Positions 22,942 to 35,248 of a stretch of 64,000 bases of DNA are shown here, in pieces. The stretch lies in contig NC_090172.1 of NCBI RefSeq assembly GCF_024679245.1, positions 38,606,413 through 38,670,412 on the forward strand, given 5' to 3'. Position numbers and translations under genes: made by a program. The stretch comes from Pseudorasbora parva. Taxonomy: Eukaryota; Chordata; Actinopteri; Cypriniformes; Gobionidae. The number at the start of each line of letters is the position of its first letter. Position 1 is the first letter of the stretch. The notes below the pieces were generated by a model. The model had not been told where the DNA came from, made no database searches, and saw nothing but the letters and a program-made list of their open reading frames with translations.

Positions 22942-23024
22942 TTGGGGTTAACCAATTGGTTATAGCTGGCCACACAAATGTGAAAAAAATATATATAAAT
23001 CCAAGCTAATCTACTGCACTACAT

Positions 23025-23769
23025 TAGCCTGACATGGTCATACTCAATTCTAGTCAGAATATGATTTTGAAACTGCGCCATTGGGCTGTGATTATGGGGC
23101 GTGTTTCAACCGAACCAGGAAATACCTCAATTGAATAGACATACCTATCAACGAAGCGACGCATTGTCAAATGTCAACAGAGTTCAACTGCACTGTGTTG
23201 CCAAGTCCGTGTTTTTTCCGTGGGTTGTAGCGACTATTATGTGATATATTGACCCATGAGTGCGAATTTTAGCAGGCAACCTTGCCAAAATAACACACAT
23301 TTTACCCCCCAAACACCATTTTTCCCCCGGAGAACCCCCCGAGAAGCTATTGTTCAGGGCTAGTAGTTGGCGGGTTTTGTTGTAAAAACTTGGCAACCCT
23401 GCCTGCACGCGTGCTGAAATCAGGCTGGAATACACGATCTTTGCCGGTGTTGTAAAAAAATAAAATAATTTAATGAAACACAGAGTACTTACTCAACTCA
23501 TTTCTGAGAGAAATTGTGATGGTGATTGCATATAAACAAGCTCTCCGTTTAGGATTCGAACAAATATAATCCAAGCCCCTTTGATGACGTGCATGATTAC
23601 GTTACTGTTTATCATCTGTCCGTCATCGGCTAAAGCCCGCCCTGATGATTTCATTGGTCCGAACAGTTTCTGTTCGGAGATAATTACTCCTCTATGGATC
23701 AAGGCCAGACCGAACCGCCCGACCTAAAAATTGTGTGGGCAGGGCTAAGTTCGGCTGGCATCCAGGCTA
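23025..23769. mobile_element. Decayed repeat with TAGCCTG / CAGGCTA ends
   Basis: Short inverted ends (TAGCCTG and CAGGCTA) bracket about 745 bp of sequence that I recall as an abundant cyprinid repeat ('gggctgtgattatggggcgt'). No coding region is recognised; the frames at 23184 and 23493 on the minus strand are by-products. Confidence 0.45.
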
Positions 23770-25190
23770 GCACTACAAAAAAATAACAGCATAAAATATA
23801 GCTGCATTTGACATGGCTCACAAAAGGAAAAAAGATGGCTTCTCACTCAGATTGCTTCGGGTCTCAAATGCATATTGACAATTCACCTTGACAATTCACC
23901 TTTTTGTGATTCGATCTTGAGCATGCATGACCAAGAATAAATAACCTCTTTCAAGTGACATTTTAACACAATAAGTGGATGAACACGAAAACTAAAAATT
24001 AGAATGAAGGAAAAATCTTTAGTGTCAGTGACAAATCCCACCCTATGACTCATAAAACCTATTACAATCTTAGACTATAAAAATAATATAAAAGCTCATA
24101 AAGCAGCCAGTTAAGAAGAAACAATATTGAAGCCCAAATTTAGGAATTAATGTCATTATTAACATTATTAAATAGAACCATAAAGTGGCATCTAAGAAGT
24201 CAGAAATCTAATGGGGTGATCATAATGTGCGTAATATGGCCCTATAATACAAACCCACATGAATAGCTGGTAAACAAAAGCATGAACAAAAGCCTTTAAT
24301 GGTTATTTCATGATCAATATTCTTAATACATGCAAATAAGCAGTAATGGAAATGAAGGAAATAGACATAAAAGGCATTATGGGGATATGAGTGTGTGCGT
24401 GTGGCATGTGTGCGTATGTGTGTGTACATTGGACCTCTTGATGATATAAAGGTGAAAAGCTTCACAACAAACAAATCAACCTTAATCCACACATTGGATC
24501 AATGCTGCTGCTATAGGCCTCAGGGTCGCCTTATATTACTCCTCAAACTTCATATTCACTCATTGATTTGCTTTTCAGAATAGTATATCACTGAGCTCCA
24601 ATGGGAGAACGGATAGAGACAGGGGCCAGGGTCAAGCACAGCTCGCATACATGTTAGCGTAATATTGATGTCCCAGCAGAAAGAAATGACTAAATATCCA
24701 GATCAATATCTAGTTTCCCTGCAACAGCAGAGCAACGAGGTGGGGAAATATAAATATACATCTTTATGACCACAGAAGCCATCATAATGAGAGAGCTGAA
24801 TGAATGTTTCCCTTAAGGTGAAGTGTTTGATTAGCGGAGGGCAGAGGTTACTGCCGATATGCTGATACGGGAAAACGAGACTGATGGCTGGGCCCGGGCA
24901 GGGGCTGTAGAGATGACAGTAGAACAGGGCTGAGCTGAAGTAAGGCCTGTTTACATGTTAATCGAGCTTTAAGTGATGAAGCGGATTTTATCATCAGGTG
25001 CTAAGGGCTTATGGAAGTAACTGAAGCATTCATGAACAAAGTTCTGAGAGAACATTGGATAATCTAAGAAAATGTAACCTTTAAATGAGTGAAGTTACAA
25101 GCAAGCATTTTCAACTTAGACACAAACTTTTAAAGTTAATTTAATGAAATTTGACCTAAAGATGAACCTGGTTAATTTCAGGCATTTAAA
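23770..25190. other. No gene recognised; low-repeat stretch
   Basis: Mixed sequence without recognisable terminal repeats. The part from about 24600 to 25090 is less AT-rich and carries homeobox-like TAAT/ATTA words, but nothing decisive. Confidence 0.4.
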
Positions 25191-25191
25191 C

Positions 25192-25370
25192 CATCATTCA
25201 AAAGTTTGGGGTCAGTATGATTTTTTATTATATACTTTAATTTAGCAAGGATGCATTAAATTGATCAAAAGTGACAGAGCATGCATTAAATATCAGCACA
25301 ACTGTTTTCAGCAATAATAAGAAGAAGAAATGTCAAATTGGCCAAATCAGCATTTTAGAATGACCTCTGA
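25192..25370 (+). repeat. Interspersed repeat fragment (AAAAGTTTGGGGTCAGTA family)
   Basis: The run 'ttcaaaagtttggggtcagt', then 'gcaaggatgcattaaattga', is a very common fish repeat. A second fragment lies at 54571-54690. This copy is shortened, with an internal gap after 'aaagtgacag'. Confidence 0.7.
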
Positions 25371-25513
25371 GATATATGGCAATGTAAGGCACACCTGTGC
25401 AATAATCATGCGGTCTAATTAGAATCTTAATATCCCACAGAGGTGGATGGATTATCTCGGCAAAGGAGAAGTGCTCACTAACACAGATTTACAATATTTG
25501 AGAGAAATAGGCC

Positions 25514-25882
25514 TGTGGTGTGGCAAGCAGCGGGGCGAGGGACCGCGAGAGCGGGCCGGTGATTAACGTTCACGAGTGCCAGCTGCGTGGCACACCGGTC
25601 TCGTCTCGCGGCCATGTGACGGGAGCATATAAGGAGGAGCAAGGACAGCGGAAGACGAGAGAGGACCAGGCCTGGAGTTTATGTTTAGTTTTGTTTATGT
25701 GTTTGTGGGCAGTCGTCCGTGAGGGGCTGCCCACGTTTTATTTTGGTGTGTGTTTGCGGGCAGTCGTCCGTGAGGGGCTGTCCGCGGTTTTACTTTCATT
25801 TTGTTTATTTATTTTGAATAAATGTGTTTGAAACGTTCGCCGGTTCCCGCCTCCTTCCTTCCCATCTACGAACTTCATTACA
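25514..25882 (+). repeat. 5' LTR
   Basis: 369 bp. It has a TATA-like CATATAAGG near 25626 and AATAAA at 25817-25822. The stretch 'gggcagtcgtccgtgagggg' occurs twice (about 25708 and 25759), whereas the 3' LTR has it once; this explains most of the length difference. Confidence 0.92.
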
Positions 25883-25883
25883 T

Positions 25884-25901
25884 TGGTGCCGAAGCCCGGG
25901 A
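25884..25901 (+). promoter_or_regulatory. Primer-binding site of the LTR element
   Basis: TGGTGCCGAAGCCCGGGA begins one base after the 5' LTR. TGG at the start pairs with the CCA end of a tRNA. The tRNA identity is not assigned. Confidence 0.8.
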
Positions 25902-26539
25902 GGAAGGAGGGACGCGCGTTCGGAGAGCCCTCGCTGCTGAGGGGGATCGCGGTGCTGAGGAGTTCGGGCAGCGCGGATGATGAAAGACCGCGAATGGCTG
26001 CCCGAGGCGATGGTGCTGGAGCGAGTGAAGACCGGTGGGACGGAGAGCTTGCTGCCGTGCCCCTGGGTCGAGGTGGGGTGGCGGCCGTCCTGGAGGGAGC
26101 GGAGGAGTTGCCGGCGTTCGCCGTGGGCCGGAGCCTGCTGCCATCCGCCGGAACGGGGAGGAGCAGGGAACGCGGAGCTCGCTGCCGACTGCCCTCAATA
26201 GGAGGAGCCACCGCCGGCCGCCAGGGGGCGGAGGAGGATCGGGCCGTCCACCGGGCGTCCAGCACCATCGCATAGCACCGCGAGGAAGAGCCTCTCGGCT
26301 GGTGAGGACCGAGCGGCAGTGTGTCGGGGAACCGGACCAGAATTTTTCTCTTTCTTTCTTTTTATCCCTCTCTCCCCTCTCTCGTCCGCGGGCTCCGTGG
26401 GCTCCTCGTGCTCCCGTCTACATTTCTCTCGCCTCTCTGTCCTTACCCCCAGGTGCCGCGGCCGCCGTGATCGGCCCCCCCGGGAGAGGGGGGGGGGAGG
26501 GGGAGTAGAGCGCCGTCTCGGGAGTGCCCCCCGGCCTGC

Positions 26540-26556
26540 GAGGGGCGATGGGGGTA
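26540..26556 (+). promoter_or_regulatory. Polypurine tract of the LTR element
   Basis: GAGGGGCGATGGGGGTA lies directly before the 3' LTR and is purine-rich, as needed to prime plus-strand DNA. A longer G/A-rich run lies at 26480-26507. Confidence 0.65.
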
Positions 26557-26872
26557 TGTGGTGTGGCAAGCAGCGGGGCGAGGGACCGCGAGAGCGGGCC
26601 GGTGATTAACGTTCACGAGTGCCAGCTGCGTGGCACACCGGTCTCGTCTCGCGGCCATGTGACGGGAGCATATAAGGAGGAGCAAGGACAGCGGAAGACG
26701 AGAGAGGACCAGGCCTGGAGTTTATGTTATGTTTTATTTTGTGTGTTAGCGGGCAGTCGTCCGTGAGGGGCTGCCCGCGGTTTTACTTTCATTTTGTTTA
26801 TTTATTTTGAATAAATGTTTTTGATCGTTCGCGTTCCCGCCTCCTTCCTTCCCATCTACAAACCGTATTACA
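26557..26872 (+). repeat. 3' LTR
   Basis: 316 bp, same start and end as the 5' LTR, with TATA-like CATATAAGG and AATAAA at 26810-26815. It has one copy of the 'cagtcgtccgtgaggggctg' unit. Confidence 0.92.
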
Positions 26873-26877
26873 AGGCC

Positions 26878-29800
26878 CTTTGTACAAAGTCTTAGATCTT
26901 TGAGTTCACCTCATGCAAAACGAGGGCAAAAACAAAAGTGTTGCGTAATTTTGTTCAGTGTACGTGTGCAAATTGTTATATTGCTTCACAATTTTACTTT
27001 TTTTACTGTATTTTATCAAATAAATGCAGCTTTGTTGAGCATAAGAGACTTTTAAAACAATTAAACACGTGTTACATGTTTTTGTCTATATAAAAATCTA
27101 TATAAAAATTACAAAAATATCTGAGATGAGTTAAGTGTAAAAACACCAAAATCCTTTTTTTAGCCTAGTGTTATCAGATCAGTCATTCTTTAATTGAAAA
27201 CGTGCAATAAAACATTTGATCAAGGATCTGGCAAGGGAGGTGCTTTTACTTGCTATTTAGCAGATAGCTTCACCAATGGATATGGATCAGCCTAGACTTA
27301 TTTACAGCTCCAAACCATTAGAAAAGACAGTGGCACACTCACGGTTCGATTCAAACACAGACTAACTACCATAAAAAAGGCAGAAGAGCAGATAATGCGT
27401 TACCTCTTAATTAAACAAACACCTCTCCCTGTACTTAATCACTCAGTCACCTCGCTCTCCCTCTGTGTATCGTAAAACAAAAGAGGCCTGACTAAGGGGA
27501 CACTCAATGACCACCATCCAACCATGGACCCTTAAATCACAGGCTTTGTGGGGTCTTGTTCAGGGCCTGAGCGGGGTGGGCTGTGGGTGGCAGCAGTGGA
27601 AAGACTGACACAGTGTTGTTGTAATAAGTAATGCGCGTGTGGATTAGCAGTATGATGGCCTGATCAATACCAGCGGTTCTAGCCATTAGGATTGCAGCAG
27701 AAAACGACCCCCTATGGCAATAAAGCACAGTGTCCGCCTGCTACTTCATTTGCTGCCTCCATTAGTGTAATGGTATCATTATCAACTGTGGCAGTATTTT
27801 TTCTAACACTCCCACCCTCCCTCGTCTGTTTTTTTTTTTTTTCTTCGTCTTTTCAGATTTCAGGAATCAGAAGTCATGAGCTACACTACACTGCCTCCAT
27901 ATTTTCTTTCATTTTTTCTTTCTTTTTACATCACCGGATATAAATCTGCCCCTAGCACAGCTTGAACACAGGTCTAATTATGTATTCCTGAGTGTGTTTT
28001 ATGTGGCTGTCCGACACTGTTTCTCTATTATGGACTCATTAATAGGACGTAGGCGTACGGTGACGAACAGAGAGAGGGAAAACGACAAGGGGGGCAGAAA
28101 AGCTGCTGATTACGCCGAAAGTGACACCACCTCCCGTTAAAACAGCGGCTCCGACATGACAGCGGCTCGGCATTAGGACCTATAAATCGTTACTTTAACA
28201 CTAATTTACAGAGGAACATTTTGTGGGAGAAATTGATTAATCAAGACTGGCTGTGTGGCCTCATAATCAGGCTGAACTGAAGCTAGCTGTGTAATTTAAC
28301 AGAATCGCCAAGGGGAACACAAAACATTTTAATGAGTGTTCAGGAACGAAATAGCCTAAACAGCTTTCTCCAGCAAAACGCACGACCCGAGAAAGCCAAT
28401 GAGCCGAGAACTCTCTGAAAGATGGGCCGGGAGGAGTGAAAGCCTCCGAACATCTGGCAACCCTCTGTGCTCCTCACGTACACTGCTGCTCTAAAATAAC
28501 GCAAATCATTATGTTTAAAAATGTGTTTATTTAGCTTCTATTTTTTATATATTTATTTAATTTTATTTAAATGCACTATTCATCACAGTGCAAGCTAAAC
28601 AAAGTCATCGACAAAGGTGTCAAAAGTCAACAGAGTTGTGAGTGTGAAAAATAAAACATGCTCAACAGATGGAAGGAGAAGAGAAAAAAACATGAAATCA
28701 CTTTTCTATTTCATAACTGTAGTGAAAGAAAAACAACCGGGCCCACATCCCTCTGCAAATACAATAAAAAAGGCCAAAATGACATATATAATTGAATAAT
28801 ACTTCAGTGGGATATTTGTGGTCACCCTGGCAACGTAAAAACCAGCAACTCTGATTGTCCAATGCCTCTTGTCTTGATCAAATATTAAAACGGGTTGAAG
28901 GCCATGTAAGGCTACTTCTAAAAGCATGAAGTCAGTTTTTAATAGGCTATTAGCCAATAGTCTCCCTTTTTTAGTGCATGATAATGGAAGTGGTCTTTTT
29001 TATCATACACATGTGCCACATATGGGTAGGAAATGCCTGGCAAAGCTGAAGTAAGGATAAATATAATTCCTTTTTGAGACGGATAGTTCACAGGCCCTGT
29101 GCTGACATCCATCCACATCCTATAGTTATTGGGCATAAATGCACACATGTTTATGGCCAAGGCAACAATGTACTCGCTTTTATTTATTATCATGATTAAT
29201 GGACTTGCATTTTATATTAAGGAACCGCAAGAATACACACACCAGTCCCTCGGTCTAGCTGATCTGTGGTTTTCTGCCCTGATCCATTTATTTTTTGGAA
29301 GGAGAGAGATAAGATGTGGCAGGGTAGAAACTCTGTCAGTCTGTCCTTTTGCTGTACAGACCCAAAACTAGCTGGATCAAGTTCTCAGAGGGCAAGAGAT
29401 TCATCTGGTCCCTGTGGCAGCTGGAATAAAGTGGAGGAACCACATACTACATAGATTCCCTGCTGTCAGACATGATCCAAAAGCATGCATCAGAGAGAGC
29501 AGACCAAAAATGAACAAAAGAAAGAAAAAGGAGTGGGAAATGATTTGCATGGTTCAAGAAAAAGGGAACTGAAGAGAAATAGGCTGCTGACAGAACTTCT
29601 AATAACTCAACTTCACTGAAGTCAACTACGAAAAAATCAAACACTTTGAAATCCAAACAAAATACCTAATTATTATTTGCATTTTAGCGACTTGTTAGCT
29701 TGTCAAGTACAGTTATAAAAAACATTTTAAAATATGCCAGCCTGTTAAACATTAAAACGATGATTAGTGACAACTGCCAGAAATTGTTGACTTGTGTCTC

Positions 29801-30153
29801 TCTCTCTGATTTTTGAGGTATTCTGTAACTTTAGGGGGACATTTCTTTTCTATCCATATAAAAAATATAAAATATATGCATCAAAGTATTATTAGATAAG
29901 AAACACACTTTAGATGTATTTGTTGCCTTGACAAATGTGTGACCCTGAAAGAGAACACTGTTAATACAGCTCTCTGGAATACTTGATTCTGATTGGTCAA
30001 GCTACTTTTCATAGAATGTTTCGAGAACTTGAACCGATAAAAGGTATACCTTGAATGCAAAATGCTTAGCTAATGTTGTCTTTAAAAAAAAAATATTACT
30101 TGTATCTGTAAAGAGCCATGTAATAAGTGGGACAACTCCCTTCAGAATCAGTG
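26878..30153. other. No gene recognised; mostly repeat-poor
   Basis: A 3.3-kb stretch without recognisable transposon ends. The part at about 27480-28480 is more balanced in composition and rich in TAAT/ATTA words, so it could be conserved regulatory DNA; this cannot be tested from one sequence. Frames on both strands are short and show no domains. Confidence 0.4.
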
Positions 30154-30342
30154 TTAAAGGTGCCATAGAATGAAAAATTCAATTAACCTTGCCATAGTGA
30201 AATAACAAGAGTTCAAGGACAACTCCGGTAAATTTTTAAGTGTATCTTGATCGTTATATCTTTGTGAGTACAGTCTATAGAAAAAAAACAACGAACCGGA
30301 TAGGTGCTTGCAGCACGGAGTTATTACAGTTAATGCCCAGAG

Positions 30343-30366
30343 CCCCCCCCCCCCCCCCCCCCCCCC
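30343..30366. repeat. Poly(C) run
   Basis: 24 consecutive C, an unusually long homopolymer that could form G-quadruplex on the minus strand. Confidence 0.97.
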
Positions 30367-31169
30367 TCAGCTAAAACGGCAGCTTTGGGGGCATGCACTT
30401 TGTGCCGTTATAAATATATATTTATTTATTTTCTATTATACAATACACTAGGAATACGTACAAGGGTTTTCTAAGTAAAGTTTTAAATTTAAGTAAGGAT
30501 TTTTAAGTCTTTAAGTAAAATCAAGAAAGAGTATTGCAATAAAAACATTTTCTCCCTAACCTTTTTCTGTTCCTGTCGCCTAAGAATAGAATACCATAAA
30601 ACGAACCGAAAAAACGCGGTAAAAACCGAGGTATGTTGAACCGTGGACTAACTGTATTGTTGCATCCCTAGAAACTAACTATGTTTACTGTTTAGTTGCT
30701 AGATCGCTCACTCGAGCCTTGTATCTAAGGTCACCTTCTCCACCATCTAAGTTGAAACGATAGTCATTTGACAAGATTTCTAGTCAATTTGTTAAATAAA
30801 TATACATTTTTGAGAACTGAAATATGTTTTTTTTTTTTTTGCAGCTGGTGAGTAGTAAACATGACACTGACCATTTTGAGTGGTTTCTACATTACTTTGT
30901 TTGGCTAAATAAATCGACTTTTAAATCAGTACTCTACTGTCAAACTGTAACGTTACTGTAACAACATATCTACGCGCTACCCAGTTCAGTTTGTGATTCA
31001 AAGTTGAGAAGCTATAATTTTAAAACCATTGCCATAACAGATGGTATATATGTGTTAGCTGTCATTGAGCAACAGTGCAGTGAAACAGCCAATCAGAGCA
31101 GAACTCTACATTAATATTCACGACCCTTCCAAATAAGGCAAAAACAGAGCATTACTATGGGGGTATTAT

Positions 31170-31818
31170 TAGGGCTGTAACGATATGCGATATGAAATCG
31201 AAATCGCAATACGCAGGTCCACGAACCTGTATCGCGATGTGAGAAGGCAGAATCGCGACACACCCCTTCCAACTCCCAGAATTATCCTTCCTGTCCAGGT
31301 CCAACTTTTAAGTCAGCAGTATGGCAACATTTCAGCTACCCGGTGGAGAACAAGGATGGCAATCGTGTAGTTGACCCACACAATTTGCCGTAAGTGTTTC
31401 AAGAAGCTTCCCCAACCGGCTGGCAACGTGGTGTGAGCGTGGCGCTTCTGTTGCGTGTCATCCGCGGGGCGGCTGCGTGGCATTTTCTCTTTCTTTGCAC
31501 ACCAGAAGCGCGTCTGACGCGGCGCTTCTGTTGGTATTGATGTACAGGAGGCCCTATACTTCATGTTAAATATATATTACCTATAGGTACCGCAAAGAAA
31601 ATGTCGGCAGTAGCCTATTGACCATACAGATATATGGTATTGACGGCAAAATAGGCTACAGAATACTGTACAGAATAAATAGTGTTTAATGGCTGTGTAA
31701 GAATAAGTGTAAGAATAAACAATGTTTTGTCCCCCCCATATCGAGGTTTGTATCGTACCGTGGGTCAAAAATCGTGATGCGAACCGAATCGTGGGTTTGG
31801 TGTATCGTTACAGCCCTA
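31170..31818. mobile_element. hAT MITE with perfect 8-bp target duplication
   Basis: Ends TAGGGCTGTAACGATA and TATCGTTACAGCCCTA are perfect 16-bp inverted repeats. GGTATTAT flanks both sides (31162-31169, 31819-31826). It is 649 bp and has no transposase frame. Minus-strand frames at 31313-31768 are by-products. Confidence 0.93.
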
Positions 31819-33111
31819 GGTATTATTGTTGCAAGGTTGAGGCGGTTGAAGATAGATTAGGACGATTCATGTAAAAACTTGCACTAAAATTAATTCAGCG
31901 TTTTGAGACTGTATGAAACTTGTTTTGATCGATAATGAGAGGATTATCATTCACAGTAAATTAAACATATGATTGGTTATTATTTTTAATAGAAATGTCT
32001 ATGATTGGCTACAACACTCAATGCTGTAAAATCATATGTTGTACTCTCGTGACCCAAATGAAGATTAACATTGTCTCTTCTTTATCTCTCCCCAGAATAA
32101 AATGCTACTGTAAAGCCTTGGCGAAGTCAATGCACATATTGTATTAATATTTGCCAGAAATTGCTGCAAATCTATTAAAAATGCTGTCTAGCCTGCTTAA
32201 AGGGGGAGGGGGGTGAAATGCTTTCATGCATACGGAGCATTTCTGTGTCAAAAATACTCCTTCCGGTTTGTCACAAGTTTCAGAGGTTTTTTTTGAGTAC
32301 GAGTCCGATTCACGTCAACGGGTCGGAATGTCCTTGTATGGGCCGTACGGGCTCTTCTCCCGGAAGGGTGCGCACGCGCGTGACTAGACGAGAGAGAAAA
32401 TGCACGCCCATAAACACTCTCTCAGCTGCAGATCCAGTCGTCCGTGCAACACTTCTGTCACGCCGCGCTCCACTTTATTCCTATGGGTGACATCAAACGA
32501 CTTCAACGCTTCAGCACAGCATTCCGGGAAGGCAGCGCTGCATTTGAATCGATTTGAGCGCAGAAATGACGAGAAGCGTCACATCACGCTTCAATCGTGT
32601 CACAATAGTGGATCTTCATGGTCACTGCTGTCACAGGACTTCACGAAATCAACAATTTTACCAAAGAAGTGTTATCGATGGAGCGGTCCCAGCGATAAAG
32701 GTTCACGGTCGTGCTTTGGAAGCAGGCGGAGAGTAAAACGGCTTCAAATGTCTATGTTGTTGGCTATCGTCGCGCAAGTAAACAACACAATCGTGTATTG
32801 TTAATTTATCAATGGAGCATGCAATGTATTGTCTATTGTGTGTGTTTTAATACATTTGTTTAGCTGACCAATATAGGTGTCAGTTTGTTTATTGTAAAAC
32901 CACCCAAACATAAACCTAGGGGACGTTAACACAGTGTGTTTCTTCATTCAAATGCGCTACTCCATTGTTTGTTTTTTTATACACTATCTGACATGCAAAA
33001 CCGTTTTGCTTGCTACTACTAAGGTTTAGTCGCATAAAATAGTCCATAAACCAAACATGTACTCATAAACTGCGAGTAAACAAACGCAAATGTTGACAAG
33101 CCACTAAATAC

Positions 33112-34147
33112 TAGGGCTGTCAACGAATATTCTAAATTCAAATATATATTCGAATAGTTTTTAAAAAACGAATTTCGAAGGTGAAAATAATATTCAAATA
33201 AAAAAAATTAAAAAAGCGGAAAAAAGGAGGAAAATTCCCCCGCCGTAGTAGTAGAGGCGAGGCTGTCTGCTTTGCGAGTGAGCACGCGCATGGGGGTTCA
33301 GGGACAGGTCACAGGACAGGAGTCACACTGTCACTGCTGAAAGAGGACGCGTCTTGCAGTGAAGATGGCAGAAAGTGCAGAGCCCAATTCGACTGCGGCA
33401 GAGAAAGAGATTTTAACTCCGTAATCTAAAAAGCCATTTCTGGAAGTACGTTGGATTTTGGTCGGTAGGAGATAAAGCTGTTGAGCCGCTAGATAAAGTT
33501 ATATGCAAGCTATGTAAGATACAGTTAGCATACCATGCCTCATTTTATTTAACGTTAAATAGAAACATTACTCAAATGTAGGCTACTGTACTGACTGAAT
33601 AGATATTGCATGAATAAAGGATAAATGCACTGCTTCCACTGGTGTGATTATTTACCATGTCAAGGAAAAAGCTCCATGTTTGGAGCGCATGCTGTAAAAC
33701 TTCAATTAATATTAATAATATTTGTTTCAATCACTGAATGAAACCTGATATATTTGGGACAAGAGTCGCGAGTCTCGCGACCTTAAATTGCTTGCACAAA
33801 ACTCTTGATCAGCACTCAAAGTTTGTTCATTTAAACCGTTTTCCGCAGTAAGGGCGAGAGAGAGAGAGGTCTGCGCTCTGCGGTCTTGGCCATTAGTTAA
33901 TTTATATATAATAATTATATAATTTATAATAACAATCTACTTGATTTTGTGTAAGTAACACGTTGTCAAATATGTATTTAAATAGACAAACAAGTAGTTA
34001 ATGTCTCTTTGTATTAATTTGTCCTGTTATTGACGTAATGCGCGTCATTGACAAAATGTGCACCCAGATGTTCGAATAGTTCGAATATTCGTGTTTGTTT
34101 TAGAGGGAATATTCGAACGTCATTTTTGAGCAATTTTGACAGCCCTA
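33112..34147 (+). mobile_element. hAT element with perfect 8-bp target duplication and BED-finger remnant
   Basis: Ends TAGGGCTGTCAA and TTGACAGCCCTA are perfect inverted repeats. CTAAATAC flanks both sides (33104-33111, 34148-34155). At 1036 bp it is far below the length of an autonomous hAT element. Inner repeats of 'ttcgaatattcg' occur near both ends. Confidence 0.93.
33365..33570 (+). pseudogene. Remnant of a hAT transposase N-terminus with BED-type zinc finger
   Basis: An ATG at 33365 opens MAESAEPNSTAAEKEILTP and then stops. In another frame at 33432-33518 the sequence reads WKYVGFWSVGDKAVEPLDKV, then ICKLCK and, after a few bases, LAYHAS. This is the aromatic start, Cys-x-x-Cys pair and following segment of a BED DNA-binding domain, as in hAT transposases and ZBED genes. 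The distal His/Cys pair and the whole catalytic part are missing. Confidence 0.75.
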
Positions 34148-35248
34148 CTAAATACAGTCCATACCACAGAGACGGACGTCCTTCTGTTGCTGTTTCTCCT
34201 GTTCAATTTATTTCATCCTCCGGATCTGATTCTGGATCATATCTGTATTAGTTAAATCTGATTGATAGCCATGGTTTATTAGGGTAACGTTTTCTTTTCC
34301 ACGCATGACGATGTCAGCTTTCAGAAGCTCTCATGTAATAGCTGTATGCTCGTAATTCTTTAGCTTCGCTCACACGATATCCCTCTATCCACTCGTTTTT
34401 TTTCCGGAAAGACTCGGTACAGCCTATCTTTCTTATAATAAAAATAAAGACTTTTTGGAGATATGAAGGATGCAATACTACTCTATATGTACTTAAGATT
34501 GACTGAAACTGAGTGTTTCACCCCCACTTTAATCCCATTTAAACAGATTGACAGCGTGGAGTTGTTTCGAACTATTGAGAGCTATGGCTATGGTCAGCAC
34601 AATATGGCCGTTATCTGATTATATAGATCAATGGTTGTAGCTGTTTTTCAGTGGCACTGGCCAAAACGTGATTGGTTGGAGCGAGAACGTGCTACGATTG
34701 GTCAGCACGATATGGCCGTTATTTGATTGGCTTAAGTAGACGGTGGGTGGAGTCTACCTATTTGTGGATTTGTGAGTCCAGATGCTAGAAATGTTTCAAA
34801 ATCCATGCGATTTACAAATGTGCAAAAAGAGATCGACAAATGCACAGGAAGCGATTCACAAATGAATGCAGCTTATGCAAGTAAGAGTTGTGGGTTTGTG
34901 ACATAAAAATATATAGTGGGTTTTTTTGTTATTCACAAATGTATTTATTTGTGAATCTAATTCATTTTTTGTGAACTCCTGCACAAGTATTTGTGGATCT
35001 CATTCTATTGATTTGTGAAATTATTCATTTTTTGTAAATCGCTTTACATTTATTTGTAGATAACAATATAATTGTTTGGAATCATGGAATAATACCCCCA
35101 TACATTACATCTTAGGTGCAATTTCTAGGGTTGTAAATTGACCTGTAAAACTCTATCTGGACAATTTTTTACCTTAAATAAGCCACATCTATTTAGATAT
35201 CAAAGAACAATTTAACATATTGTTTCAATCATTCTAGGTTACCTTTAA

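Larger units (their letters stand above)
25509..26877 (+). mobile_element. Young non-autonomous LTR retrotransposon (TRIM/LARD-like), with AGGCC target duplication
   Basis: Two direct LTRs (25514-25882 and 26557-26872) start TGTGGTG and end CA. The 5-bp duplication AGGCC flanks the pair. The 674-bp inside is GC-rich and has no gag or pol motif: no zinc knuckle, no protease or reverse transcriptase signature. It starts with a primer-binding site one base after the LTR and ends with a purine-rich tract. It must use proteins made by another element. The first ~175 bp of the LTRs are identical by eye, which points to recent insertion. The frames over 25738-26766 are chance GC-rich readings. Confidence 0.92.
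32197..34532. mobile_element. TTAA-bounded element (AGGGGG..GTGAAATG ends), possibly THAP/Kolobok-related
   Basis: TTAA at 32197-32200 and 34529-34532. The left end AGGGGGAGGGGGGTGAAATG pairs with the right end GTTTCACCCCCACT. Without the hAT insert it is about 1.3 kb. The stretch ending 'ggcggagagtaaaacggctt' (about 32730) looks like the end of an exon with a decayed donor. From memory, longer cyprinid copies with these ends carry a THAP-like exon there; this is recall, not shown here. The open frame at 32400-32804 is not recognisable protein. Confidence 0.7.
30154..35248. mobile_element. Outer TTAA-bounded element holding several later insertions
   Basis: The left end TTAAAGGTGCCATAGAATGA and the reverse complement of the right end (ATTAAAGGTAACCTAGAATGA) match well, with TTAA at 30154-30157 and 35245-35248. 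Inside are a hAT MITE (31170-31818), a second TTAA element (32197-34532) and a hAT element within that (33112-34147). The part just before the right end has 'ggacaattttttacctta', which I recall as part of the same common cyprinid repeat. No transposase frame remains. Confidence 0.6.

Noticed and set aside
25738..26766. Several overlapping GC-rich open frames of 74-176 residues
   Set aside because: All overlap in different frames within the LTR element; none shows gag zinc knuckle, protease or reverse transcriptase motifs, and the GC content alone explains missing stops.
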